A stretch of DNA of 64,000 nucleotides. Source: Cristatella mucedo (Eukaryota; Bryozoa; Phylactolaemata; Cristatellidae). The stretch is from positions 1,811,501 to 1,875,500 of the forward strand of contig WPIO01000026.1 of NCBI GenBank assembly GCA_009760855.2, written 5' to 3'. Numbering within the stretch: the first letter of the stretch is position 1; every line of letters starts with the position of its first letter. Below are positions 37,383 to 49,378 of the stretch, piece by piece. The translations under genes were made by a program, and so were the position numbers. The notes under the pieces are model-generated. The model did no database searches, had not been told where the DNA came from, and saw nothing but the letters and a program-made list of their open reading frames with translations.

Positions 37383-37530
37383 TAAATAAAATTCATTTGT
37401 ATAGCGCCCAAGAGAACTTAATCTCTATTCAGGCGCTTCACATATGCCTCGGGGCTCGAGCCCACGACCTCAGTCAGACTTTGGTCGGGGCGAGTACCTT
37501 AACCGCTAGACCAAACCAGCTCGGCGTCCA
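37383..37530 (-). mobile_element. SINE-A copy 3, well preserved
   Basis: On the minus strand: A-box TGGTCTAGCGGTTAAGG, B-box GGGCTCGAGCCCC (37452-37463), body CATATGTGAAGCGCCTGAAT, tail AGAGATTAAGTTCTCTTGGG, then ACAAATGAATTTTATTTA. It is the best reference for the family in this window. Confidence 0.9.
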
Positions 37531-37732
37531 TACATGTTCAATCAAAATTTGGGAGTGATTTTTTAAAGCGACTTGTCGCTGGAGGAGCCCATCGCCCCAT
37601 TGTCAAAAAAGTTGACTTTCAGCAAACGAGAATGGCTGCAGATATGGAAAGCACAACATTGCAATAGTTCAACTAGTTCACGCATTTGTAACATCTTGTC
37701 TGTCAACGATAGCATCTAATTGCCTGCAGCAG

Positions 37733-37872
37733 AACTTAAGCAGGTTTGGTCCAGCGGTTAAGCTGCTCGCCCCGACCGAGGTCTGGCAGAGGTCACGGGC
37801 TCGAGCCCCGAGGCATATGTGAAGCGCCTGAGCAGATATTAAGTTCTCTTGGGGCGCTAGATAAATGAATTG
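37733..37872 (+). mobile_element. SINE-A copy 4, inverted relative to copy 3
   Basis: Has TGGTCCAGCGGTTAAG, GGGCTCGAGCCCCGAGGC, CATATGTGAAGCGCCTGAGC and TATTAAGTTCTCTTGGGGCG, then AAATGAATT. With copy 3 it makes an inverted SINE pair about 200 bp apart. Confidence 0.9.
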
Positions 37873-38139
37873 TATTATATCAAGCACAGTACTTAGGTCG
37901 TGAAGTGTGAGTGCTTTACCCTTAGGTAAGATCCAGGCGAAAATAATTTTAGCTTCGAGGGAGCTCATTTGTGGCCAGGCACTTTTCGCTGACAGTTTCC
38001 CGATGAATTTACGACAGCCTCCCGCTGAAGTGACGTCTAATCAGGCCAATGGCAGGCAAAGGAGATTGCGTCAGCTCTTTCGTAAGTTGTTTACCCGAAC
38101 TGAAGCGAATGTAGTGGGAGCAGTCGTGACTTGACCGAC

Positions 38140-39590
38140 TAACTGGTGGAACAGAACAGTCGATTGCGTAACGTGGCTGTAGGCGGTCAAACTGCCCTGT
38201 CCTAGGGGCTGGTAGCGTCAGGAGCCAGTGCTAAGGTACTGGAGGGGTGTTATCGGCCTGTTCGATCGACCTTCCTTCCAGGGGAAACTAAGCCAGAATT
38301 GCTCGATGGTAGCTATCTTCAGATACTCACGACTGATGGCGTACATCATGTTTTGGGTACGAGCGTTTTGTCATGTATTTGAATCCAAAGCAATGCAGCT
38401 GAAGGACGAATAATAAGCGAGTGAGGTCCTACAAGGCGGTGCGAGTCTTTTGGAGTCGCAGGTACTGGCATTCTTAAAGAAAAGTTCAGCACAGCACATG
38501 AAAAACCCACGAGCCTGGTGTGAGTGCCGAAGAAGAATTCAAAAATGCTTCTCTGGGGCAGAATGCAAGCGTCCTTGCAAAAAAAGATAGGTTACTAAAA
38601 AAAAGCAGCCAGCGAAGTTGCTCACTTCTCCTCTCACAGAGTAGTTCTGATCATTAGTCATAGCCCATAAAGCATACTCAGAGTCTCCACCAGAGCCTCT
38701 TCAAGTAGAAGCTCGCCACAGTCAAGCACATCATTGACTGAATAGTAAGCACACGAGCCTGCACGATATTTTGAGGAGCGTTTCTAAATGTTGATTTAAG
38801 ATACGGAGATTGTCAGCACGAAAACTGGGTCCGGGCTGACACGAACATTTTTGTCCGTCCTCTCATCGTTTATGACAGGATCGAGCATATTTTAAGATCA
38901 GCGTTGGCTAGTGCTCGAGGTGTATGCACAGGCTCTAAAAATACGTCCATGCACGGGCCCAGGCTGAGGGCCAGGCATACTGGGACCCACATCGATCTTT
39001 GACCAGCTCATTGGATGCAGGCATATAGGAGGGCTCACTTTTAGATCTCCTCTGGGGAGGCATGGCAGAGGTTTTTCCCTTATCGACACAATTCTAATTT
39101 GGAGTAAATGAAAGATACTTTTCATGACAAAAATTGTTAAACGCCATCACACTTATAAGAGCCCCATCGCAGCTACATACGCATAACGCTTTTCCCTAAA
39201 GATTGCCCAATAAATTCGTGGATGCGTTCAAGAGTGAGTGAACCCAATGGAATCGGGGCTGAACAAATTTTAGCAGAGCAAACACACTAAAAGGCTAGTT
39301 ACAATCGCATTTAAATCGACGCACGTGCAGATTCATCGTGCGGACGACCACAAAACTGGGCCGCGATTAGCCAGAGCGACTGCAGCATTACAATCTCATA
39401 AGCAAGCTGAAGCAGTGGTGTGGAATGTGCAATGTGTCAGCACACTGATAACCCGTCTGTACAATAGTGCATAGAAAACAAATATATCCATGAGATCTAC
39501 TAGTAGATGATGCTGGACCGGGTAGCATACTAATAGCAGTAACGATAGAATCGACATTTATATTGCCCTCAGACAACTAAATATCTCTCT
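38140..39590. other. Unassigned region
   Basis: No gene or repeat family could be supported. Confidence 0.35.
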
Positions 39591-39595
39591 ATGCG

Positions 39596-39711
<116 letters not shown>

Positions 39712-40084
39712 AAAAGAATGTATTTCTGACAGTTATCAAGAACAGGATGCACAGTACCAGTATGAATAATTACACTCGAACGAGCGAATAGGAACAGGCC
39801 CAACTTTAGCTTCGTTTCAAATTGTGTCGTCAGGACATGCAGGGATGTCAGGCTGGAGTCAGTTTCAGGCTTTGAAAGCCAGCGAACTTCTGCATGCTCC
39901 CCAAAGGGTTCGAGGCTAGTTACAGGCGCAGCAATATGAATTATATCTAAAGAGTAGGTTGTACTGCACGATGGCTTAACAGAAAATACTGTATAGGTAC
40001 ACCAGAGTAGGAGAAGGAAGGATCCTAAAACTTTAAGCTCGTTAGTTAGCAAATATGGCACTCTACTTTATTTACCTGCAGAAG

Positions 40085-40200
40085 ACCCTTAACGACTATC
40101 ATCACTGCTTGTAGGGGGCAATAAGCGACCGCCCACTGTAAGACTCGAACCCATGACTTTGGTCGTGAAGAGCGACAACCTCATCTTCTGGGCTAAGGAA
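40085..40200 (-). mobile_element. SINE-B copy 3, diverged
   Basis: On the minus strand a B-box GGTTCGAGTCT (40141-40151) is followed by GGGCGGTCGCTTATTGCC and GATAGTCGTTAAGGGTCTTC, matching the SINE-B body. The A-box region (GCCCAGAAGATGAGG) is altered and the 3' end is missing. Confidence 0.7.
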
Positions 40201-42411
40201 ATCGAGTGGAAAAGTGAATGACGGAGCATCCTAAAAACATACACTCTGCTTGGTGTGCATCCCGTGCTGATTGATGAGACATAGTTTGATGTGTTGTATA
40301 GTTTAAGGACCATAAGCCCAGAAACAAGTTTGTACACCAACTGTATGTTGCTATTTGAATGGCAGGAAGACCAGCAAGTAGTGAGCGATGTATTTCCCGA
40401 CGGTATTTTAAAAATGTAGTAATCTGCTTGGATGCGGTATGATTGACTAAGCAGGCACCAGTTTTGCATCATTGCATAGAGGAATTTAGGCAGACATTTT
40501 TAAAGGTTTTACTGAAGTATAAAATTGGTTTGAAATATCTCTGCCTAATATTCGACTAGTTGTCATAACTTATTGAACCCGAGAAAACCTTGGTATATTA
40601 CGTGCATGATGTTGACGTCTTTACTCGCGACTGGCAAACAGCTTCCTCAAGGGTGCAACTTTTTGTAGTTTAAATTTCGTAACGAGGCTAACTTTTAAAC
40701 GATCTAGTACGCTAAAGAATATAAATTTGGCTCAGCTTGGGCAGCAATTTCGCTAAATTAATCTTTAGTGCACAATGGGTATGCAAGGCTAGCACTCCGT
40801 AAGGTATCTTCAAACTTTATAGTCTGCAATGATGATTTACTGTTACCCCATTTTCGCATGCTCAGACCGAGCACTACTAGCGTCTCTCGTAGTTGTACGG
40901 TCTCCTTCCGCAAATCAAAACAATCTTGCAAGAATCGTCTACAGAAACAGGTCCAGCTAGGATTTGGAACTGGAAACTGTAACAGAACATACAATCCGTA
41001 GAAGATGTGTTAGCTGCGGCAACATTGAGAGTAAGGAAATTCAATTTCTCATTAATATTAGCTTTGAAGGTAGCACAGTGACAAAGCTGCTAGCAACCAC
41101 GTCCGGTTCGCAAGTTGAATTTACGTATTAGCACATGATCCACCAACGAATTGCAGCAGTACTTAAACTTCTGACTAAATTTCAATTACTCGGGCACGCT
41201 TTGCAGCTACAATCCAGATAAGGGCAAACTTGAAATTGTCCACGGCTTCTCACAACAACAATCTGGGATGCTGTAGTTATGCCCCAAAGACTGTCTGCTA
41301 GTTCTACCTTAAGACGGGCAAGCTAAAACACGTTTCTAAGATGTTTTCACGATTAGTTTTACAAGTTAAGCAATTCAACTGGGCTTCTGCACAACAGCTG
41401 TAATCGTCATTCAAGCACAAAGAATCAAACACAGTGTGAACTGCAAGCCTGCCAGACTGTCGCTCGGGGCCTGTTCAGTCCGTACGCGTTCTCAAGCTGA
41501 GCTGTGATACAGCAGAGCTCACCCTGCTGCGAAAGTTAAACTGCTGGAATGTATGGCTGGAAACATCTGATTTATCTTACCTAAGCAGAGCTACCGCCAT
41601 GCTCGCCGATCATCTTGGAGCTCGCTCACACTTGGCTCGTCTTTTGACTTCTGTTCGCATGTTTAGTACGAATATTACCTCCAACGCTAACCATGCCCAG
41701 TTACTGTCAAGGATTGGTGACTAGCTAGGTACTAACATCTTACTAGCTACTTCGTTTGCTCTCAAACTGTGCCTACACTGGTGAATGCTCGGAGTGGATT
41801 CACCCCAAAAAGTGAGGCTAGTCATAAGTTTTTTTGACAAGCAGGGCTCTTGTACCAGTGGCTCGTGAGAAGGATACGCGTTTTGCAGGCCGGATTTGAG
41901 GTTCTAGCAAAGCGGCCCGCTTCTTAGCCCAAGATCAGAGACTTATGGCGCAGCCGATCAATCAAGAACTGAAAAAATAAGCAAACCAAATGTATTCCAC
42001 CACCGAGGACATTTTTGTAGTCAGTTCAGTCTGTACTAGAATATAATCTGTAAGAATAGAATATTTAGGAATACAGCAATCTTTTGATGAAGAAATCTGC
42101 AATCAAATTACAATTTTGAAAGGATGGCAAGTAAATTATCCATGACCGGTAAATAAACGTGACACAAGACTGATTCAAATGAGCATTCCTTAGCATCTGT
42201 GGATTGTTCGATTTCCAGAGCACGTCCGACTAGCCAAAACCCGTTTGCATAGAAGTGGAATGGCTGAGTTCGGCAATGCCGATTTGCCTCACGAAACAAG
42301 TGCATTGACAGAGACTGAGAGACACTCGATCGTTGCCTAACTCACCAGCAAGTGGTTAGGCTACGTCCGTTTTTATGTTAGGCTCCGCCAACGTACTGTC
42401 CTGCTGTTGTT
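40201..42411. other. Unassigned region
   Basis: Stop-dense DNA, no supported gene, repeat or RNA feature. Confidence 0.35.
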
Positions 42412-42744
42412 CTAGTTCTCGTAAGTGTTAGCTTGCAGCGGTATATAAGTTTTGCGTCGGTAGGCAGTGTAAATAGTGACGCTACTCGTCACTAGCTCAT
42501 GATTGTGCTCTCGGTGCGTGGCTGCCGAAGGCGGCTCGCGATTCACAATTGAAATCCTACACGTGCCCCTGATTGGCCTGAAAATACTGTTGTGCATGAA
42601 ATTCACCCTCAGCTCCAGCATGACGGCTAGCGATGCCTCTTTAATTTGAGGCGATTCTTCCTCCTTATACGGCCTGCCATTACTAATATCGCAGCAGTAA
42701 GCAGTTTGTCCGAATTTTATAGGCAAAGCAAATTGCGTATTCAT
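42412..42744 (-). CDS. Possible family-like exon or ORF, uncertain
   Basis: A 110-codon minus frame contains TAYCCDISNG, then EASLAVMLEL, then GTCRISIV. This order recalls the X exons (F-x-C, L-x-V-x-L, then a V-x-V-x strand). No pair of splice sites gives the phase 1 to 0 length seen in true X exons: the only nearby acceptor, at 42751, gives other phases. It could be a drifted copy or a chance ORF. Confidence 0.25.
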   Translation of the reverse strand: MNTQFALPIKFGQTAYCCDISNGRPYKEEESPQIKEASLAVMLELRVNFMHNSIFRPIRGTCRISIVNREPPSAATHREHNHELVTSSVTIYTAYRRKTYIPLQANTYEN

Positions 42745-42749
42745 CGAAA

Positions 42750-43529
42750 GCTGAAGTTTTATTTCCGTTTAACTTCAAATGAGAAAAGAATTTTTCAATT
42801 CAACACTACTTAGATCCCTCTGTGAATGCCAAGTGAGAGCGAATGTACCGGCCTTTAAATAATAACAAGGCTAGTCGCAACTTTAAATACCTACAACTAT
42901 AATAAATATACAATTGCACTGAGGTATTAGAGAGCTTTATCTCTTTCAAGGCCCCTTAGGTGTGCTGTGAAGGTAGGGCTAAGAATAAACTGTCACAGCG
43001 AACCAGGTTTACTTTGGCGTCGGCCTTCTCACACCCTCGGGACAGTCTGGACAAAGGCTTAGCTGCAAGGGGTTCTGCCTGCCGGGCGGCCGCTGTCTCG
43101 GCACCAGCACAGCGAGCTGCAATGGCGTGCACGGATGCAACCCATACAGCCGACTTAGCTCAAAACACTTTTGCCTTAAGCCCCGACCGACGAGTAAGAA
43201 CTCAAGTGCGTTGATATTACCGGCTCTCTATTAGTTCACTGCACGAACGCCTGCCCAACTAAACAGTGAAGAATACAGTAATAACTAAAATATTAAGTGC
43301 CTAATAATTGTAGGCAATGCAGTATGGCCGTCAGCTGTTCGGCAGGCAGTCAGTTGCTTGATATATACAATGCTCAGTCTCTGCAAGCGGACGTCTTCGC
43401 TGTAGCCGATGGCTGATTAGCTACCCTCTCTAACTAGGTGGGGCATGTCGAGCGAAGAGGGAGAGCGGGTATTGACGTTATTCTCCTTCTTCTGTTCTTT
43501 TGCGTTCTCCTTACTCAGGCCATCCTATC
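42750..43529. other. Unassigned; 3' flank of the locus II gene
   Basis: The stop codon of the minus-strand gene is at 43530-43532. No canonical AATAAA was noticed close downstream. No other feature was supported. Confidence 0.3.
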
Positions 43530-45967
43530 CTAGCATTTGTCAATATAAAACTTCCTGTAGAGGCGGAAAAACGTGTGTGGGTTCTCGAGACCGTCGTTAG
43601 GGATGTCCTTTGGCAGGTCATCGTCTTCGGTGGCGTACGCTCGTCCAGCACTGTCCACAGCCGCATACACGCCGCAAGATCGGTCTGTATCGGCACACAA
43701 CCTGAAAGTGAAAGCGATCGTCTTGCACACTGCACCGACTCTCACTCGTCGCTCGATCTACGAGTACCACGTGAGCGGGTGAGCGGATGCCTCGAGCGCC
43801 GATCGATGAGTAGGGGCATCTGAGCTCAGTGGCTGGAGAATTGCTGCGACGGTTGCGGAGAGCGAGCTACCACATGAGCTGAGCAAAGCTCGCATACCTC
43901 CACTGGCTGCAAAAGGGATTTCCTGATGGCCGAACGATGCTCCAGCAGCAATCGGTTGCCTTCTTCCAGCTTTCTTTGAACGGGTCGACGCACTGTGTTC
44001 AGGAGCACGGCAAAAGCTTTACTCGAGCAGACGACAGAGAGGTCAAGGTGGCTTACAGATGAGGTGGAGCACCGAAGGCATCAGCCGTGAGCCGACGCAA
44101 GGGCTCGTGAAGGCAGGCCTCAACATTCGCTCACCTTGATCGTCAGCCTGTGAACGCCGCCAGGCGAGTCGACAGCGAGCACTGACACCGTTCGCTGTGC
44201 CGAACCTGCTGGCTGCTGCTTCATGGCGGCGATGGGGCATCGGAACGCCCCCTCCGCGGTCATTGAAACCGGCAGCAACAGGTATAGCCAATTATCAACT
44301 TCGTCTTTAGTAAACGTTTCTCCGGTTGCGTGGCAGTGGAAGAAGGCTGCAGGAGATGCAAAGGCAAGCTCTGAGCTAAGTGTCGGCTCACGGGCGGTCG
44401 CCAGCACTGCTACCAGCAGCTTCCGGCTGGGCGCCGATTCCGGCCTCGTTGGCTCTCCACAGAGCACTATGGCCGTCGCATCCGCTGCCGCTGACGCGTG
44501 CGAATGCGAGGTGGGACTTGCTCAAGCAGCAACTTCCGTCATGACTCGCTCGACGGATTAAGTCCCAAGTACCTACCCTCGCCACCTTCCTTGCCGCAGG
44601 CGTCACCTCGATTGCAGATTCGACCTGAAGCCGTCAGTTCGCCAGCACTCCACGTCAGGACGCCGTCATTGACCTTTGACGCTATGCTTATTAACTGGAC
44701 GACGTCACCGTGGCCGATCTACAGAGAGAGGACGGTGTCTCCGTACGCCACCAAAATGCTTTCCGCTACTACAACCTAGCTGTGACCACATGTCAGCTGG
44801 GAACTCCAGGCTCCTGGCCTAGCATAACCTAACGCCTCGCTCCCGCACCGCTCGATAAAGTTTACAGTGTAGCCCCTCGTTTAATGAAGACGGCTAGAGT
44901 TGTTGGGGCTGCTACTCCCTCTAGCCTACTACCTGGCAGGCACCAACACCACACCGCCACGCTGCTTCGAGCCCTCCTTCCCCCTGGTAGACTTACGGCA
45001 ATGCAACCAGCTATTCAGTGGGAGCTGTTGGCGGAATGGGTGGGGCATTACAGGCCTGCTTCAGAGGCAACTGGCAGGCGACGGAAATACGCAAGCTGAA
45101 CCGGCAAGTCTGTTCGGCATTGGATAATGATAGATCGCCGCTCTCTGACGAGCAGCCGGCGTCTGCGGCCGGCGGCTGGTCTGTACTCTGTGCAGAAAAT
45201 CCGCCGTTCAGCACCGTCCCACAGGCGGGAGCTCGCTATAATATTAGGAACAGTGAAAAACGGTTGTGTAGCGTATTCAAAGGGCCAAATTCACAATCGG
45301 CACACGACATGCCTATGCTGGGAAGGAATCTGGTCAACTGGCCAAGTGACGGTATGTGCAAGTTAAATGGACATGAGAGCGAAGAGAACAATTCCCAGGG
45401 ACCGAGAAGGCCGCGACTTTTGTGAATATCATCAACTCACGAAGACGATACAATGTAAGTCAATCGTGCTCAACTGGCCGTCGAGGCGGCAGCGAACGAT
45501 TTAGACAGATGGCTGATGGTGTCACTCTGTCCTTTTCGGCGACTCGGCGCGAGCGGCCGCTCGCGCTCTGTGCAGCAGCAGCTCCCACGCGCTTTTGGCG
45601 AATTTTCGAGTCGGGAGCTCGCAGTTGCAGAAAGCTCGGAGGGGTCGTGGCGAGTAGAGCACGCCCTCGAAGCGTGCCCCAGGCGTTCGCCGACGCGACG
45701 CAAGGCGTACCCTGCTGTGGCCGCCAGGCGATGGGCGCCGCGAGAGGAGGCGGCCATCGTCTCAGCGGGCGGTCTTGCGGCTGCACAGCAAACGGGTGGG
45801 CGCCCGGCGCTTACCTGGAATCCGTCGACGCAGTCCCAGTCACCGCCTTCATCAGAGGCTGTCTCCGACTGACTCGAAGACGACGACGACGCATCGCCTG
45901 ACACGCAGTCGGTCGGGCAGTCGCGGCTCGAATGATCGTCGTAAGCGTAGACGTCGTAAGCGCTGGC
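43530..45967 (-). CDS. Exon-family locus II: five-exon gene for an uncharacterised Cys-containing protein
   Basis: Minus-strand exons join without any frame break. Exon W is 45815-45967 (CCCGCAG|GCC to CAG|GTAAGC, phase 0-0); V is 45052-45187 (GCACAG|AGT to CCT|GTAATG, 0-1). X is 44135-44346 (CTGCAG|CC to AAG|GTGAGC, 1-0); Y is 43898-43992 (ACACAG|TGC to GAG|GTATGC, 0-2); Z is 43530-43701 (TTTCAG|G to TAG). Together they give about 255 residues. W is acidic and Ser-rich (SGDASSSSSSQSETASDEGG). V-X-Y-Z looks like one beta-rich domain: TCRFSLRISV, FFHCHATG, DNWLYLLLPV, RTVSVLAV, VHRLTIK, DCCWSI, CADTDRSCG, and finally a charged tail ending RLYRKFYIDKC. No signal peptide or membrane segment is seen in the recovered part; the first exon with a start codon is missing. 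A MATH/TRAF-like beta-sandwich is possible but unproven. Confidence 0.65.
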
Positions 45968-46738
45968 CTGCGGGCAGAATAAGGCGAGGAGGCATCTGTG
46001 GCTATCATAGCCACGCTGCGCCGGCCGTCGCTGCGCACTCTGGGCTAGACGAAAACAGCTCGACATGTCTCGAGACTGCTGATCCCGGCAGCTGCGAGCA
46101 ACCGGCGACAGGCCGTCTCTGTCGGCATGTCGTCGGCCGTGCGAGCTCTGCTCCTACCATTGCCTAGCGTTGGAGGGATGCTCGTTCTGAATGAAGCTCG
46201 CTGGCTGCTGGAAATCGCTTTGCTGCCGGCTCAGCGGCGACGCCGTATCTGTAAGCACGCAGCGGCCTTGGGATTCCCCTATAGGATTCCCCCTTTCCCA
46301 GCTCCTCCCCATCCGCATGGCGGTCACGAGGCCGGCCGGTTCTTCCCGAGCGGCTCTGACCCGGAAGCTGCCCTAAGGCGGCTGGCTTCCCCGTCCATGG
46401 TCGGCCGCTGGTTCGCTTGAGGCCGAAGTATGGCGACCGAGCTGCCAGGCCTGCTCTCGGCTGCGATTCAGCTCAACCACGCGGGGCGCTGAAGAAGATT
46501 GAACTTGGCGCCTGTGCTCGCACTCGGCCCGTGCGTCCTAGGGCAGGTCGCCGCCCTGAGCGACTCTGGAGTATTCTTGCGGCATCGGCCGCACCTCCGG
46601 ACAGAGCTTACCGGTGCCTGGCGAGAAAACCACGCCCTCGCTCGCTCTGCACACGTGCCTGGAAGATCGCAAGCCGCAAACCGACCGCCGGCAGGGCCCA
46701 AAGCGAGGAATCCTGAGGCCGTCGGCTGCCGCTGTCAC
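45968..46738. other. CpG-rich 5' flank of the locus II gene
   Basis: Should contain the missing first exon or promoter of the minus-strand gene. A minus ATG at about 46398 (MDGEASRLRAA) opens a 24-codon frame, but no donor joins it to exon W. High GC makes all frames uninformative. Confidence 0.3.
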
Positions 46739-46850
46739 CTGAGCACACTGTGCTGTGCGAGAACGTGCCCTCCGAGTCTATAAGCTTCACTGGTGAAGAT
46801 GACGCTCACGTGGCAGTGGCGCCCTGCTCAAGAGCGCTTCTCCATGCGAA
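46739..46850 (-). pseudogene. Decayed family X exon
   Basis: The minus frame reads AGRHCHVSVIFTSEAYRLGG and then a donor CTCAG|GTGACA (GT at 46738-46737). This matches the second half of an X exon. A TGA lies directly upstream in frame, and the phase at the donor (2) differs from the family (0). Probably a dead or partial copy. Confidence 0.4.
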
Positions 46851-47399
46851 TCATTTTGGACTCGCTGTTCGCCAGCTTACATTTGCTCAATTGAATGCGG
46901 CAGAACGTCAGACGACGACGGCAGCCGAATCACTGACATGCAAAGCATGCCAAAGGCCCTTCCCTGGAGCTGAATGCCGCCGAAAGATCCTTGTCCGGTG
47001 CCGCGATGTACGACGGCTAACACTAGCCGAGTCACTAAACGGTAATGAGAGACTGTTTTTAAAAAGTAGCATTGGCATAGAGAAGTGAATTTTACAGAAG
47101 AATCCGAATCCGCCGTGAAAGCGTGAATTGACGCAAGCCTAGTTATTTGAGCCCCTCTCGCAGCATTGAAGACTGCAGTTCCGCAGCTGCAAGCTCTGCT
47201 GCACGACTCATGTCTGTAGACATGCTTGCGATGCTGCGATACTTAGAGGCTGCAGTATTGGGCCATGTCCCTGCTGCAAGACGACAGCAGAATTTTACCA
47301 AGAGGGAGCAGCTACAATGTTGCAAGCATACCATGCCCGTTGGCTTCAAGCGAATAGTCGTCCGACTACAGACACTTACCAAAAATCTGTGCCACTTAC
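46851..47399. other. Sequence between two decayed family exons
   Basis: No intact exon found. A minus-strand stretch after CTTGCAG near 47277 opens briefly, then stops. Confidence 0.3.
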
Positions 47400-47609
47400 G
47401 CTTTGCAATCAGCTTCGCGCGGGCCATTCGTCTGGGTGCCGACTGTCACCACCGATCCCCGAGCGAAGTGCTTCCGCTGACAACCGCCGAGGAAGCGGTC
47501 GCCACCGGGCTGCTCCGGCATGAGCTCAAACCGTCGTCGCGCACCGAGCGAGTTTGGCAACGACGGCTGCCTTGCAGTGCCGGACAATCGGCGCATTCAC
47601 AAAACGCGG
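47400..47609 (-). pseudogene. Decayed family X exon with frameshift
   Basis: The acceptor GTGACAG|CC and first codons AFCECADC copy the start of X exons (compare YFQCQ and FFHCH). The same frame meets TGA after LGDRW. Another frame then reads GSVVTVGTQTNGP, equivalent to RTVSVLAVDSPGG. Two GTAAGT donors (GT at 47399 and 47379) follow, one right after a third-frame AKLIAK that recalls RLTIK. At least one indel has broken it. Confidence 0.45.
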
Positions 47610-48014
47610 CTGTCACATCAAACATCGACGACCGAATGGGCGCTGCAGCGTCCACGTGGACCAACTCGCGAAAGACTGGTGCCGCAGCGGCCTTCGCTCG
47701 GCCTGCCGTGAAAGCATGCGGCAACTCGCTGGCCAGATGAAGCTCACATTTCTTACACTGTGCGAACAGCTCAGACATGCTGCTGCTGCGTAGTGAATCC
47801 GTAATCTCGTACTGGCTATAGCTCGAGGTGTCGCATTAGCTTGCTTGCAGTGAGTCTGCGATTCTGGAGTTTACGATGCCGAAGTTTACAAAGATTTTGA
47901 ATCTTCCGACTATCGCATCTGCTCACTGCCCCTGCCGTAGCCGATAATGAAGGGTAGAGTTCGTGTTAAGGAGCCTCTGTCGCTGCAATTCTTTCCTCCG
48001 CATCTCCTTGCACT
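47610..48014. other. Unassigned sequence
   Basis: No supported feature. Confidence 0.3.
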
Positions 48015-48062
48015 TGCGTCTGCTCAGCTGCGTCTGCTCAGCTGCGTCTGCTCAGCTGCGTC
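48015..48062. repeat. 15-bp tandem repeat, three units
   Basis: GCGTCTGCTCAGCTG is repeated three times in a row, with a partial fourth. Confidence 0.9.
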
Positions 48063-49378
48063 ATCGCCATCTCATCTCATATACTCGTCAGATGCATATC
48101 TGTAAAGAGAGTAATTTCTCCTATAGACGCCTTGACGCTAGCAGCGAGCCCAATGAGATTGCCGTGACCATAAACCGTAAACGGTAACGTAAACTGAAAA
48201 CCCTAAACGCTAAACCTTAAATTATTAACCTGTTTAAATTATGCCTGTGCAAATACCTTTTGCAAGGCTAGAACAGACTGTCATTTCACAGTCTACATGT
48301 TTGCGGCATTAATACCTTGCCCCTTCACCAAAGGCAAGCCATTTTAATCGTGGGTTAGTCCGACAGACCCGTTCAGTATTCCGCATATGAATTACCTCCC
48401 CGGTTCACCAACACCCGTACATTGTGGTTGGCGAGGCAAGCAATTTTCGTAATCCCTATTCGCCATATTTGCTAACCCATACAAGTGCTTTGTACCTTTA
48501 CTCCAAATTATTTAATGCAGCATTTCATCCATCGGTCTATTGATAGACTCGGAATATTATGAGGTGTTCCATTCCGCTTACGAACAGTAACGAAACAGGT
48601 TCACAGACTTGTGTAGCACGAGACAGATTCATACCAGTACACTCACGCACACACTCTCGCTCGTATGCACACACTGATGCACACATAAATGTATATAAAT
48701 AGTCATTATATATAAAAATACATTTTACGAATAACCACATATCAATTGTAAGGTGGTTAGACCATTCTAAGAAAACGTGTGAACGCATTGGAGAACCAAC
48801 ATTATGATTCGGCTACAAGACACAGGCCCTGGCGTATTACATACGCGGGAACATGAGCTAGAGCAGTGGATGACAGCCATCCGATTACGCTCACTTTCAC
48901 ATGGCACAATCCAGACTATGGACATCGAAGCGGCGAAAGAGAGTAGCGACCCTAGGTGCGGCACGAAATCGTTGCGCTTTTACTGCAACGCCGCAAATTA
49001 TGGCGCTCCGTCGGGACGCTCAAGGCGTTTTGTGGGCCCGAGATTCTGGCGCCGCATGATGCAGTCCCAGTCGTTAGAGACGCGGGCTACCACTGGCCGG
49101 CAGGCAAGACTTCTGGTCTATTGTGCGACCCCACGTTGGCGTCGCGACGCTATGCAAGCCTAGGCACGCAGCATGACGTCGCTGTTGCTGACTGAGCAGT
49201 ACCGGATGACCCCGACAGGATGTTTCAAATTTGGCACTGCAAATTGGTGCTGATCGGCTGGACGTCTAGCATCTCTCGGCCACTTGCCCCGAGTTGCAGG
49301 CGAGTGCTCACATGCTTAGGCTGTGTCGGGGCGGTGCCATGCTTTTCATCGGGTCGGGGGTTGACTACCAGCAACATT
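48063..49378. other. Unassigned region
   Basis: No gene or repeat could be supported. The CCCTAAACGCTAAACC stretch near 48200 is too short and irregular to be telomeric. Confidence 0.35.

Larger units (their letters stand above)
36575..38135 (+). repeat. Dispersed repeat R1, copy 1 (interrupted)
   Basis: Aligns over most of its length with 50006-51035 in the same orientation. Shared blocks include TGACGAATC (36599 and 50027), CACACTTGCTCGAGGTC (about 36993 and 50429), GCAATAAATGCATG (about 37192 and 50620) and TCTAATCAGGCC (about 38036 and 50949). About 37355-37965 is extra sequence containing two SINE-A copies. The type of element is unknown: no long ORF, terminal repeats or poly(A) tail were recognised. 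Confidence 0.75.

Noticed and set aside
45470-46066. 198-codon minus-strand ORF as one protein
   Set aside because: Only the middle part (45815-45967) has exon borders; both ends are intron sequence open because of high GC.
48170-48220. Telomere-like CCCTAAAC stretch
   Set aside because: Too short and irregular; surrounding sequence has no tandem TTAGGG-type array.
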